Source: Hyphomicrobiales bacterium (GTDB taxonomy: Bacteria; Pseudomonadota; Alphaproteobacteria; Rhizobiales; Beijerinckiaceae). Taken from it: a stretch of DNA of 64,000 nucleotides. Where the stretch lies: positions 1-64,000 of the forward strand of contig JAIXUP010000014.1 in the NCBI GenBank assembly GCA_027483505.1, read 5' to 3'. The translations under genes and the position numbers were made by a program. Shown piece by piece: positions 1-10,543 of the stretch; positions within the stretch are counted from its first letter, which is position 1; every line of letters starts with the position of its first letter. The notes beneath the pieces were generated by a model. That model ran no database searches, had not been told where the DNA came from, and saw only the letters and a program-made list of their open reading frames with translations.

Positions 1-297
1 AATGAAGCTGTCGATCCGGTCCGTATACTTTGTGAAAAGCCCTGCCATGAACCCGATGATCGGTGGCAGCGCATTGCGGTCGCGTGCATCGACCTCATAA
101 GCTGCTACAATTCCCGGCACGTTGATGCCCTTGGGATTTTGGTAGTACTTCACCATCATCTGGTCGATGATGACGCGCCCGACGACCCCACGATCCGGAT
201 TTCCCTGAGGGCCGTAGCTGTATTGTGACAGTGCCGGCGTGCCTGCCGCGAGCGAGATCAGCAGGCATGCAATTGCAAGTCGTTGCAGATACTTCAT
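1..297 (-). CDS. Hypothetical secreted protein (3' end outside window)
   Basis: Ninety-nine codons are open from an ATG at 297 to base 1, so the C-terminus lies outside the window. The N-terminus (MKYLQRLAIACLLISLAAG followed by TPALSQ) has a positive charge, a hydrophobic core and a small-residue cleavage region, which is a typical Sec signal peptide of about 24 residues. The mature part seen (QYSYGPQGNPDRG... KYYQNPKGINVPGIVAAYEVDARDRNALPPIIGFMAGLFTKY) has no motif I recognise. The gene lies in the same direction as acs upstream, 49 bases after its stop, so co-transcription is possible. Function unknown; probably periplasmic. Confidence 0.6.
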   Translation of the reverse strand, partial: MKYLQRLAIACLLISLAAGTPALSQYSYGPQGNPDRGVVGRVIIDQMMVKYYQNPKGINVPGIVAAYEVDARDRNALPPIIGFMAGLFTKYTDRIDSFI

Positions 298-346
298 CCC
301 AAGATAGATAGCCGATCACCAAGTGACCGGCCATCCGGATGAATCC

Positions 347-2293
347 TCAGCCCTTCTTGTTCTGCCTGTTCTCGATCAGGTCGTCGACCACGGCGGGGTC
401 CGCCAATGTCGAGGTGTCGCCGAGCGCGCCGAACTCGTCCTCGGCGATCTTGCGCAGGATGCGGCGCATGATCTTGCCCGAGCGGGTCTTGGGCAGGCCC
501 GGCGCGAACTGGATCAGGTCCGGCGTCGCGATCGGGCCGATCTCCTTGCGCACCCAGGTCACAAGTTCCTTGCGCAGTTCGGCATCCGCCTTCTCGCCGC
601 CCATCAGGGTCACATAGGCATAGATGCCCTGCCCCTTGATGTCGTGCGGATAGCCGACCACGGCCGCTTCCGAGACCTTCGGATGCGCCACCAGCGCGCT
701 CTCCACCTCGGCGGTGCCCATGCGGTGGCCGGAGACGTTGATCACGTCGTCGACGCGGCCGGTGATCCAGTAATAGCCGTCGGCGTCGCGGCGGCAGCCG
801 TCGCCGGTGAAGTAGGTGTTCGGATAGGTGGCGAAGTAGGTTTCCATGAAGCGGGCATGGTCGCCATAGACCGTGCGCATCTGGCCCGGCCATGAGTCAG
901 TGATGACGAGGTTGCCTTCGCAGGCCCCGGTCTGGACCTTGCCCTCCGCATCGACGATGGCGGGCTTGATGCCGAAGAAGGGCCTGGTCGCGGAGCCCGG
1001 CTTCTGGCCGATGGCGCCGGGCAGCGGCGTGATCAGGATGCCGCCGGTTTCCGTCTGCCACCAGGTGTCGACGATCGGGCAGCGGCTGTCGCCCACGACA
1101 CGGTAATACCACTCCCAGGCCTCGGGGTTGATCGGCTCGCCGACCGAACCAAGCAGCCGCAGGGACTTGCGCGAGGTGCGCTTCACCGGCTCCTCGCCCG
1201 CCCCCATCAGCGAGCGGATCGCCGTCGGCGCGGTGTAGAAGATGTTGACCTTGTGCTTGTCGATCACATCCCAGAAGCGCGAGATCGACGGATAGGTCGG
1301 GATGCCCTCGAACATCAGCGTGGTCGCGCCATTCGCGAGCGGGCCGTAGACGATGTAGCTGTGGCCAGTGACCCAGCCCACATCGGCCGTGCACCAGTAC
1401 ACGTCGCCCTCGTGGTAGTCGAAGACGTACTGGTGCGTCATCGAGGCATAGACGAGATAGCCTGCGGTGGTGTGCAGCACGCCCTTCGGCCTGCCGGTCG
1501 AACCGGAGGTGTAGAGGATGAACAGCGGGTCCTCCGCCTTCATCTCCGCCGGCGGACAATGCGCCGTCACCTTGGCGGCTTCCTCATGGTACCAGACGTC
1601 GCGGCCCGGATGCATCGGGATGTCCGCGCCGGTGTGCTTGACGACAATGACCGTCTTGATGCCGCCCTTGACCTTCGCGTCCGCGACATCGACGTTTTTC
1701 TTGAGATGCACGCCCTTGCCGCCGCGCAGGCCCTCATCGGCGGTGATCACGACCTTCGAGTCGCAATCCTCGATGCGGTTCGACAGGGAGTCCGGAGAAA
1801 AGCCGCCGAAGACGATGGAGTGCACCGCGCCGATCCGGGCGCAGGCCAGCATGGCGTAGGCGGCTTCCGGGATCATCGGCAGGTAGATGGTGACGGCGTC
1901 GCCCTTCTTTACGCCATGCAGTTTCAACACATTGGCGAAGCGGCAGACATTCTGGTGGAGTTCGCGATAGGTGATGTGCTTGGAGACACCCGGATCGTCG
2001 CCTTCCCAAATAATGGCGGTCTGGTCGGCGCGCTTGGCGAGATGGCGGTCGATGCAGTTGTACGAGACGTTGGTGACGCCATCCTCGTACCAGGCGATCT
2101 TCACCTTGCCGGGCTTGTAGGAGACGTTCTTGACCTTGGTGAAGGGCTTGAACCAGTCGATGCGCTTGCCATGCTCGCCCCAGAAGGCGACCGGATCGCT
2201 GACCGATGCGGCATACATCGCCTCATAGCCTGCCTGATCGACATGGGCGCGCTTGGCCCATTCCTTCGACACCGGATAGATCTTGTCAGTCAT
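347..2293 (-). CDS. acs: Acetyl-CoA synthetase (AMP-forming)
   Basis: The enzyme activates acetate to acetyl-CoA through acetyl-AMP in the cytoplasm. The 648-residue product has the usual family length (about 650). Visible motifs are the adenylate-forming core [12 protein letters not shown], the acetyl-binding WWQTETGG segment, [20 protein letters not shown], and the C-terminal [11 protein letters not shown] loop that carries the catalytic lysine normally controlled by acetylation. The start at 2293 ([12 protein letters not shown]) is preferred to an upstream ATG because it matches the family N-terminus and has a GGGGAC element 5 bases upstream. It is transcribed alone or with the small secreted gene downstream. 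Confidence 0.96.
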   Translation of the reverse strand: MTDKIYPVSKEWAKRAHVDQAGYEAMYAASVSDPVAFWGEHGKRIDWFKPFTKVKNVSYKPGKVKIAWYEDGVTNVSYNCIDRHLAKRADQTAIIWEGDDPGVSKHITYRELHQNVCRFANVLKLHGVKKGDAVTIYLPMIPEAAYAMLACARIGAVHSIVFGGFSPDSLSNRIEDCDSKVVITADEGLRGGKGVHLKKNVDVADAKVKGGIKTVIVVKHTGADIPMHPGRDVWYHEEAAKVTAHCPPAEMKAEDPLFILYTSGSTGRPKGVLHTTAGYLVYASMTHQYVFDYHEGDVYWCTADVGWVTGHSYIVYGPLANGATTLMFEGIPTYPSISRFWDVIDKHKVNIFYTAPTAIRSLMGAGEEPVKRTSRKSLRLLGSVGEPINPEAWEWYYRVVGDSRCPIVDTWWQTETGGILITPLPGAIGQKPGSATRPFFGIKPAIVDAEGKVQTGACEGNLVITDSWPGQMRTVYGDHARFMETYFATYPNTYFTGDGCRRDADGYYWITGRVDDVINVSGHRMGTAEVESALVAHPKVSEAAVVGYPHDIKGQGIYAYVTLMGGEKADAELRKELVTWVRKEIGPIATPDLIQFAPGLPKTRSGKIMRRILRKIAEDEFGALGDTSTLADPAVVDDLIENRQNKKG

Positions 2294-2529
2294 GTTTCGT
2301 CCCCAAACCTGGGCCGCATGTGACCTGTGCCGTGGGAGACGCTGGTCGCTGCGCGGCATTCTCGCTTAGCGACAACTGGCTATACGGAAGGCCTGCTGCG
2401 GGCAAGAGTGCGGGCCGTCGCACTTTGGACGCGCGACTTTGGAATCATGCGCGCGCATCCGCAGACGAGAGATAGCTTGAGCCGGCAGGACATGGCACCG
2501 TTCCCGGTGTTGGGAATGCTTCAGGCATG

Positions 2530-2561
2530 AAAAAGCGCGCGCCGCCGGAGCTGCGCGCGCC
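2530..2561 (-). terminator. Rho-independent terminator of the outer-membrane protein gene
   Basis: Read on the minus strand, an 8-bp GC-only stem (GCGCGCGC / GCGCGCGC) with a 10-base loop is followed directly by TTTTT. It begins about 27 bases after the stop codon of the beta-barrel gene at 2588, which fits an intrinsic terminator for that gene and would insulate it from acs downstream. Confidence 0.8.
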
Positions 2562-2587
2562 AGAAGGATTGATTCGGTGGCGTTGCG

Positions 2588-3277
2588 TCAGAACTTGTAG
2601 CTCAACCCGACGCGGATCGCGTGGGTGTCGAACCGTGTCGCGACAGCGCCTCCGAAGCCTCCAAGCGTATATGTCTTGTTGGGGAATGCTGAATAGGAGT
2701 AGTCGAGCCGGGCGATCAGGTTGTTCGTCAAGGCGTAGGCGGCTCCGGCGCCGACAGTCCAGCCAATACGGGCATCGCTGTAGCTGGTGTTGCCAACGCA
2801 AGGCAGGCCCGGAGCGGGGATGCCGCAGCCGCGGCCGTCAGCGATGGCGAGGCCGGCAGACAGGTAGGGCAGAAACCGGTCCATGGCATAGCCGAGGGTC
2901 AGACGCAGGTCGCCGCCCCACTGCGTTTCGCCCACCGCGCTAGCGGGAGCGAAGCCAGGGAAGACGCCGCTCTTCTTGGTGCTGAAGTTGCCGAACCCCC
3001 GGATTTCAGCGCCGATGACAACATTGTTCTGATACTGATGGCGGTATCCGAGATGCGCGCCGAATGTGAAGCCGGCCGGCTTCGGCTGGGCGACACTTGC
3101 TGCGGCGATAGCATTGATGCGCGCATAAGCCGCCAGATAGCCGGCATCGGCACCTACATAAAAACCGCTCCAGTTGAACGCTGCCTGCGCAGGCGCTCTT
3201 GCGCCAAGATCAGCTGCGGAGGCTGCCGACAAGGCTGCCAAGCTGAAACCAGATACCAAAAAAAAGCGTGAAAACAC
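2588..3277 (-). CDS. Outer-membrane beta-barrel protein (Omp25/Omp31-like)
   Basis: A 229-residue protein of the opacity-type outer-membrane family common in Hyphomicrobiales. The N-terminus is a signal peptide (VFSRFFLVSGFSLAALSAASAADLG, cleavage near ASA-AD). The mature region has the family hallmark FNWSGFYVGADAGY, alternating hydrophobic strands, and a terminal aromatic (LSYKF) as expected of a BamA-inserted barrel of about 8 strands. I chose the GTG at 3277 because GGGGG lies 4 to 8 bases upstream and the signal peptide starts there; the longer ATG frame to 3352 adds a non-signal-like leader. Role probably structural or adhesive; substrate specificity cannot be read. Confidence 0.85.
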   Translation of the reverse strand: MFSRFFLVSGFSLAALSAASAADLGARAPAQAAFNWSGFYVGADAGYLAAYARINAIAAASVAQPKPAGFTFGAHLGYRHQYQNNVVIGAEIRGFGNFSTKKSGVFPGFAPASAVGETQWGGDLRLTLGYAMDRFLPYLSAGLAIADGRGCGIPAPGLPCVGNTSYSDARIGWTVGAGAAYALTNNLIARLDYSYSAFPNKTYTLGGFGGAVATRFDTHAIRVGLSYKF

Positions 3278-3332
3278 ATCGACCCCCAATATTAACCCGT
3301 CGGCGTACAGTGGAATCTTTTTGACGCGGCTT

Positions 3333-3349
3333 GCAACATCACATGTTGC
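3333..3349. promoter_or_regulatory. Inverted repeat upstream of the outer-membrane protein gene
   Basis: Perfect 7-bp arms GCAACAT and ATGTTGC are separated by CAC. The repeat lies 56 to 72 bases upstream of the GTG start of the barrel gene and 168 bases upstream of the DUF2235 gene on the other strand. Position and symmetry fit a transcription-factor site, but no family match is claimed. Confidence 0.3.
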
Positions 3350-3516
3350 CAAAAAGTCTGTTTTGCGGACCGCGTACCCATTTTGTCACAGCTGTGCCAT
3401 GATCGCTGGCTCCTGTTCGTCGCGGAACGGTCACGGCAGGCGATGCGTCAAGCGCCTGCCGGATTGTTCTGCCTATGCCAGGTTCAGCGTCTTGCGGCCG
3501 CGCGTAGGAGGGTGGC

Positions 3517-4674
3517 ATGCCAAAGAACATCGTGATTCTGTCAGATGGCACCGGCCAGGCGCTATCAGGCGCGGGTAAAGGCGGCGGCACGAACGTCTAC
3601 AAGCTTTACCAGGCCGTCCGTTCCGCCAACGCCCAACAGCAGACGGCCTTCTACGATCCGGGACTGGGCTCCGACCCTGAAAGGGATGGCCTGAGCTGGA
3701 CTCGCTGGGGCTACAACCTCCTCTCGCAAGCAACCGGACTGGGCATCTCGCGTAACATCAAGGATTGCTATGAGGCGCTGGTCGAACGGTACGAGCCGGG
3801 CGACCGGATCTTTCTGTTTGGGTTCAGCCGTGGCGCCTATACGGTGCGCAGCATGGCGGGGGCCCTGTCCCTGTGCGGGATTCCGGCAAGGGACAAGTCA
3901 GGTCGCAAGGTCAAGACCGACGCCGCAGCGCGTGCGGCTGCGGTCGAAGAAGCCGTGGAGGAGGTCTACAAGCACTATGCCGCCTCCGATGATCCGGCCG
4001 ACATCGAACGCGCGCGCCAGGAGCGCCTTCGCCGCGGCGAGGACTACCGCATGAAGCGCGACGCTGTGATCGCTGCGCCCTACTTCATCGGCGTCTGGGA
4101 TACAGTCCGCGCGCTGGGTGTGCCTGGCCTCAACTGGATGCTGCGCTTCAGCCACGCGTTTCATAATGCTGATCTGGGAGCAAACGTCAGCCATGCACGG
4201 CAAGCTGTGGCCATCGACGAGACGCGCGATATCTTCGCGCCGGTGCTGTGGAGCGAACCACAGGAGTTGCGTGCGTCCGGACGACTTAAGCAGCTCTGGT
4301 TCGCCGGTGATCACTCGGATCTTGGAGGCGGCTATGCCGAGACCGGATTGTCGGACCTCACGCTGGGTTGGATGGTCAACGAGGCGCGCGCAGTGCCGAA
4401 CGGGTTGATAACCGATCAGGCCGCCTATGCGGCGCTTCAGCTCCATCCCGACCCACTCGGTGTCCAGCATGATCCACGCCGTGGGCTGGGATTTCTCTGG
4501 GCGAAGGGCGTACGCCGCCTCTCCGATTGGGACCGTTTCGCCATTGATCCCGTGAAGGCCCGTTTTCTGGCAGCTTCGGTGGCAACGGAAGACGGCATGG
4601 CACCGTATGATCCGGAAGGGGCCCGCAGCAACACGCAAGCCCAGGCCTGGATCGCGCAGCGCAATGGCGCGTAA
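3517..4674 (+). CDS. DUF2235 domain protein (alpha/beta hydrolase-like)
   Basis: A 385-residue cytoplasmic-looking protein without signal peptide. The N-terminus NIVILSDGTGQ and the nucleophile-elbow motif FGFSRGAYTVR (about residues 104-114) are diagnostic of DUF2235, the family that includes Tle1-type phospholipase effectors; the FAGDHSDLGGGY segment near residue 265 matches the conserved acid/histidine region. A strong TAGGAGG ribosome site precedes the ATG. No VgrG, PAAR or immunity gene is nearby, so a secreted toxin role is not supported; a housekeeping lipid or ester hydrolase is as likely. It ends 4 bases before the convergent EVE-domain gene. Confidence 0.85.
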   Translation: MPKNIVILSDGTGQALSGAGKGGGTNVYKLYQAVRSANAQQQTAFYDPGLGSDPERDGLSWTRWGYNLLSQATGLGISRNIKDCYEALVERYEPGDRIFLFGFSRGAYTVRSMAGALSLCGIPARDKSGRKVKTDAAARAAAVEEAVEEVYKHYAASDDPADIERARQERLRRGEDYRMKRDAVIAAPYFIGVWDTVRALGVPGLNWMLRFSHAFHNADLGANVSHARQAVAIDETRDIFAPVLWSEPQELRASGRLKQLWFAGDHSDLGGGYAETGLSDLTLGWMVNEARAVPNGLITDQAAYAALQLHPDPLGVQHDPRRGLGFLWAKGVRRLSDWDRFAIDPVKARFLAASVATEDGMAPYDPEGARSNTQAQAWIAQRNGA

Positions 4675-4678
4675 ACGC

Positions 4679-5095
4679 CTACAGCCCGCCCATCCTGCAG
4701 ACCAGCGCCCACTCCTCGTCCGTCACCGGCTGCACCGACAGGCGCATCGAGGTGACGAGGCTCATCTTGGCAAGCGCTGGTGTTGCCTTGACCTCGGCAA
4801 GACTGACGGGCCTTGGCAGGGCTTTGACAGCTTTAAGATCGACAACAACCCAAGGCTCGCCGGGCTCGGCTGTCGGGTCAGGGTAAGCCTCCCGGATCAC
4901 CTCGACGATGCCGACGATCTCGAGGCCCTCGTTGGAATGATAGAAGAAGCCCTGATCGCCCTTCCGCATCGCCATCAGGTTGAGCTTGGCGGAGTGGTTG
5001 CGTACGCCATCCCAGAACGTGCCCTTGTCGCCGGCCGCCACCTGCGCATCCCAGGACCATTTGAAGGGTTCGGATTTGTAGAGCCAGTGGGGCAT
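4679..5095 (-). CDS. EVE domain-containing protein
   Basis: The 138-residue protein is a single EVE domain (PUA-like fold, thymocyte nuclear protein 1 family): it starts MPHWLYKSEP and carries the conserved W-x-G-V-R-N-x-x-A pattern (TFWDGVRNHSAKLNLMAM), FFYHSNEGLEIVGIVEV and the YPDPT segment. Family members are thought to bind modified bases in DNA or RNA; the ligand here is unknown. It lies 3 bases after a small hypothetical gene on the same strand, so both are probably one transcript. Confidence 0.9.
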   Translation of the reverse strand: MPHWLYKSEPFKWSWDAQVAAGDKGTFWDGVRNHSAKLNLMAMRKGDQGFFYHSNEGLEIVGIVEVIREAYPDPTAEPGEPWVVVDLKAVKALPRPVSLAEVKATPALAKMSLVTSMRLSVQPVTDEEWALVCRMGGL

Positions 5096-5098
5096 GGA

Positions 5099-5404
5099 TC
5101 ACTCTTGCGTCTTCGGCAGGACCGGGACCGGCTTCGCATCCTCCGCGACGGAGTTGGCGAAACCCGTCAGCGCTTCCGCCAGCGCCCGCGCATCCGCCGC
5201 GCTCAGATCAATGCGCGCCAGCCCCTCACCAAGCGGGGTTTCGAGCCGCATGATGCGCTGGTTGGTCTCGCGCTTGCGCCGGGCCTGCAGGTTGAGCGTG
5301 CCGCCGGCCTCCAGTGCAAGCGGCTGTTTGGGCCCCAGTTCATCGGAGCCGACGGTGGCCTGCACGGCAGCAAGCCCTTTGGCGATCTTGGTGATGAAAT
5401 CCAT
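5099..5404 (-). CDS. Small conserved hypothetical protein, upstream partner of the EVE gene
   Basis: A 101-residue protein from the ATG at 5404 (MDFITKIAKGLAAVQATVG); an upstream ATG at 5455 is less likely because it adds a basic, low-complexity leader. There is no signal peptide or membrane segment. The central part (QPLALEAGGTLNLQARRKRETNQRIMRLETPLGEGLARIDLSAADARALAEALTGFA) looks like a small beta-rich domain followed by a helix. Tight spacing to the EVE gene indicates co-expression. Function unknown. Confidence 0.65.
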   Translation of the reverse strand: MDFITKIAKGLAAVQATVGSDELGPKQPLALEAGGTLNLQARRKRETNQRIMRLETPLGEGLARIDLSAADARALAEALTGFANSVAEDAKPVPVLPKTQE

Positions 5405-5481
5405 GGCGGCCCCGATCTGTTGAGGGCTTCTGTTTAGCGCGCGGGCGGGCCTCAAGACAATGTGGCAAGCAGCCCCTCGCC

Positions 5482-6918
5482 TCAGCCGCGCGTATGCCCC
5501 CAGAAGGTTGGCAAAGGTTCAAGCAGATCGCGGAAGCCGCCGCGGTCGAGCATCAGCTCAGCCTCGGCCTGCGCCGTATCGAGAACCTCGCCCTCATCGA
5601 TGCTCCTGACCACCCTGTCCTCCATCAGCACCCGGCCATCGACGATCACGGTCGAAACATCATTGCCGTTGGCGAAGCAGACCAGCCGGAACACCGGCAT
5701 GTGCAGCGGGTACATGTGCGGGCGTGCGAGATCGACCAGCACGATGTCCGCTTTCTTCCCCGATTCAAGCGAGCCGATCTCGGCCTCCATGCCCAGCGCC
5801 CTTGCGCCATCAATGGTGCACATCTCCAGCGCCTTGCCGGGCGGCAGCACTTTCGGGTCCTTGAAGAAGGTCTTGTGGTAATGCATAGCCTGCTGCATGT
5901 GCCGGAACATGTCGCCGTTGCGGTCTGGTGCAGTAGCATCTGAGCCGAGTGCTACAGTGACGCCGGCATCCATCAACTCGATCGCCGGACAACGCGCCAG
6001 CACCGAGGCAATGGCGCTGGGGTTGTGCGCGATCTTGGTGTCAGTCCTCGCGCAGATCGCGATCTCGGCCTCGGTCAACCCCGTGGAGTGCGAGAGCAGC
6101 GCCTCAGGGCCCAGGATGCCCATCTCGTCGGCGAAGGCGACCGAACCCGTCGTGTGCCCGTCCTGCGTGAACACGAGCCCGTTGTCGCGCGCCAGTTTGC
6201 TGACCTGCCTGGCCTGCGCAAGGGCGAGATCCATGTCGCCGGCGGACAGTTCCGCACGGTGCTCCTTGCGCAAGGTCGGTGTGATCAACGCGATGTTGAG
6301 ACGCTGGCCGTGGCTGCCATGCCAGCTTTTGATCAGCGTCTGGACGGTCGCGAACTGGCGCTCGAAGCCGACCGGATAGGTCTGGGCCTTGCCATCTTCC
6401 CATGTGCCGTAGGTCAGCGGATGGGGTGGCCGCGTGGAGCCCACCGCCACGAAGGAGCGGGTCCCGACCTCGGCCACGCCGTCACAATGGGCGTCGCCAT
6501 AGACGGGATCATCCGTGCGCAGGATCGTATCGCCGCCGCCGAGCAGCGACACCCCGGTGGTCACGCCGAAACGCAGGCGCTCGACGGCTGCAAGCTGCGC
6601 CTCCGCACGCCAGAAGGCCGGCGTGGAGCCCTGCGTGTAGGTGTAACGGCAGGCCTTGTACCATTCATCACTGCGCCCGCCGCCAAGCGTCTTGATGAAG
6701 CCATGGCCGGCATGGGCATGGGCATCGATAAAGCCGGGCATGACGATCTTGCGCGAAGCGTCGATCACCTTCGGCGCGCCGTGCCGGGCCGTGACCTCCG
6801 CTGTCGTGCCGACGGCGACAATCCGGTCGCCAGCGATCGCCACCGCGCCGTTCTCGATGACACGCCGCGCCGGGTCCATCGTGACGACGATACCGTTGAT
6901 GATGAGAATGTCGGCCAT
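5482..6918 (-). CDS. Amidohydrolase-superfamily protein (chlorohydrolase/deaminase type)
   Basis: The 478-residue product has the N-terminal composite beta-sandwich (ILIINGIVVTMDP), the metal motif PGFIDAHAHAGH (residues about 61-72), a later histidine in TQDGHTTGS, LLSHSTGLTEAEI, and the aspartate motif ALGSDATAPDRNGDM, so it belongs to the mononuclear TrzA/AtzB/SsnA-like branch that removes amino, chloro or similar groups from heterocycles and related substrates. A GGAGAG ribosome site precedes the start. It is the last gene of the peptide-ABC-transporter operon, 12 bases after the ATPase gene, so its substrate is probably what that transporter brings in. Exact substrate unknown. Confidence 0.85.
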   Translation of the reverse strand: MADILIINGIVVTMDPARRVIENGAVAIAGDRIVAVGTTAEVTARHGAPKVIDASRKIVMPGFIDAHAHAGHGFIKTLGGGRSDEWYKACRYTYTQGSTPAFWRAEAQLAAVERLRFGVTTGVSLLGGGDTILRTDDPVYGDAHCDGVAEVGTRSFVAVGSTRPPHPLTYGTWEDGKAQTYPVGFERQFATVQTLIKSWHGSHGQRLNIALITPTLRKEHRAELSAGDMDLALAQARQVSKLARDNGLVFTQDGHTTGSVAFADEMGILGPEALLSHSTGLTEAEIAICARTDTKIAHNPSAIASVLARCPAIELMDAGVTVALGSDATAPDRNGDMFRHMQQAMHYHKTFFKDPKVLPPGKALEMCTIDGARALGMEAEIGSLESGKKADIVLVDLARPHMYPLHMPVFRLVCFANGNDVSTVIVDGRVLMEDRVVRSIDEGEVLDTAQAEAELMLDRGGFRDLLEPLPTFWGHTRG

Positions 6919-6930
6919 GGCTCTCTCCGG

Positions 6931-8642
<1,712 letters not shown>

Positions 8643-8646
<4 letters not shown>

Positions 8647-9554
8647 TGCCGCACCCGGAGCTTGGGATTGAAGCGATCGCGCAGCCAGTCGCCGATGACG
8701 TTGACGGCGAGCACGAGAATGACCAGAGCCAGCGCCGGGAACAGCGCGATCCACCAGATGCCGGAAAACACGAACTCGTTGCCGATGCGGATCAGCGTCC
8801 CGAGCGAGGGATAGGTCGGGGGCATGCCGACGCCGAGGAAGGACAGTGTCGCCTCGGTCAGCACTGAGCCGGCAAGGTTGATGGTGGCGATGACCAGCAC
8901 GGGGCTCATCACGTTGGGCAGGATATGGCGGAACATGATGCGCAAGGGCGGCAGGCCGATGACGCGCGCGGCCTTCACATAGTCCTTCGCGCCCTCGACC
9001 ATGGCGGCAGCCCGCACCGTGCGCGCATATTGCACCCAGTCGTGGATGGCGATGGCGCTGATCAGCACAAAGGGCACATAACGCGGGTTGCCGGCTTCCG
9101 GAAACACTGCCCGCGCCATTCCGGCCACCAGCAGCGCCAGCAGGATCGTGGGGAAGGACAGGATGATGTCGCCGATCCGCATGATCACCGCATCCGTGCG
9201 TCCGCCGAGATAGCCTGCCAGCAGGCCCAGGCAGACGCCGATGAGGGCGGCCAGAAGCACCGCCCCGCCGCCGATCAGGATGGAGACGCGCGCGCCGTAG
9301 AGAATGGCGGAAAGCATGTCCCGGCCCTGATTGTCGGTCCCGAGCAAGAAGCGCTTGTCGCCGCCCTCGGCCCAGACCGGCGGGATTTCGCTGTCCGCGA
9401 GGTTGAAGGAGGCCAGATCGAGCGGATTGCTGGGTGCGATCAGTGGCGCGCTGACCGAGGCCAGGATGAGCGCAAAGGCCACGATGCCGGCGATCATCAC
9501 GCCCGCAGGCGGCAAGGAGCGCCGGAGGCGCAAGGATAGCGTCGCGCCAGTCAC
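8643..9554 (-). CDS. Dipeptide-type ABC transporter permease (DppC-like)
   Basis: A 303-residue inner-membrane permease with about six hydrophobic segments and the DppC-type periplasmic signature LLGTDNQGRDMLSAILYGARVSILIGGG, followed by the EAA loop region GAKDYVKAARVIGLPPLRIMFRHILPNV that contacts the ATPase. The GTG start overlaps the stop of the DppB-like gene (GTGA). It works as the second channel subunit of the importer encoded by this operon. Confidence 0.92.
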
Positions 9555-10522
9555 TTGCCGGCTGTCCTCAGGCGTGGATCGACAATGGCGTAGACCACAT
9601 CAACCAGCATGTTGATGGTCACGAACATCGCACCGACGAAAAGGAGGTAGGCGGCCATGACCGGCAGATCGACGAAGGAGACCGCCTGGATGAACAGGAG
9701 CCCCATGCCGGGCCACTGGAAAACCGTTTCGGTGACGATGGCGAAAGCGATCAGCGCGCCGATCTGCAGACCCGTGACCGTGATCACCGGCATCAGGGCA
9801 TTCTTCAGCGCAAGCTTCCGGTGGATGTAGCCCGATGGCAGGCCGCGCGCCCTTGCATAGCGGATATAGTCGGATGACAGCACGTCCAGCATTTCGGCAC
9901 GCACAAGCCGCATGATCAGTGTGACCTGGAAGAGCGCAAGCGTGACCGACGGCAGCACCAGAGAGCGCAGGCCGCTGGTGGTGAGAAAGCCGGTGGTCCA
10001 CCAGCCGAGCCTGACCACATCGCCACGCCCGAACGACGGCAGCCATTTGAGCCAGACCGAGAAGATCAGGATCAGCACGATGCCGGTGACAAAAGTGGGT
10101 GTCGAAATGCCGACCAGCGACACCGCCTGAATGCTGCGCGAGAGCCAGCCATGAGGCTTGAGCGCGCAGAACACGCCGAGCGGTATGCCAACCAGCAAGG
10201 CGAGGAGCGTTGCCACCAGCACCAGCTCCAGCGTCGCCGGCAGGCGTTCCGCGATCAACCCGGCCACCGGCCTCTGGTTGCGAAAACTGTTGCCGAGATC
10301 GCCCTGCGCGACCCGGCCGACGAAACGCCCGAACTGCACGATCACGGGTGCATCAAGCCCCAGCGCAGCGCGCAGTTCGGCCTTCTCGGCCACACTGGCG
10401 TCCTCCCGTGACATGATGTTCACGGGGTCGCCCACATAGCGGAAGATGATGAAGGCGACGGCGGTCACCGCCATCATCACCAGCAAGACCTGAAACAGCC
10501 GCGACAGCAGAAGACGCGCCAT
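9551..10522 (-). CDS. Dipeptide-type ABC transporter permease (DppB-like)
   Basis: A 323-residue inner-membrane protein with a single N-terminal membrane helix (LLLSRLFQVLLVMMAVTAVAFIIFRY), the DppB-typical GDLGNSFRNQRPV region and the EAA loop SDYIRYARARGLPSGYIHRKLALKNAL. It follows the solute-binding protein gene by 21 bases and overlaps the DppC-like gene by 4. Confidence 0.92.
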   Translation of the reverse strand: MARLLLSRLFQVLLVMMAVTAVAFIIFRYVGDPVNIMSREDASVAEKAELRAALGLDAPVIVQFGRFVGRVAQGDLGNSFRNQRPVAGLIAERLPATLELVLVATLLALLVGIPLGVFCALKPHGWLSRSIQAVSLVGISTPTFVTGIVLILIFSVWLKWLPSFGRGDVVRLGWWTTGFLTTSGLRSLVLPSVTLALFQVTLIMRLVRAEMLDVLSSDYIRYARARGLPSGYIHRKLALKNALMPVITVTGLQIGALIAFAIVTETVFQWPGMGLLFIQAVSFVDLPVMAAYLLFVGAMFVTINMLVDVVYAIVDPRLRTAGK

Positions 10523-10543
10523 GGCGGCGCTCGGTTCCGGGGC

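Noticed and set aside
1253-2323. 356-residue open frame on the plus strand opposite acs
   Set aside because: It is antisense to a textbook acetyl-CoA synthetase, has an arginine/aspartate/histidine-rich composition typical of GC-rich shadow frames and no domain text.
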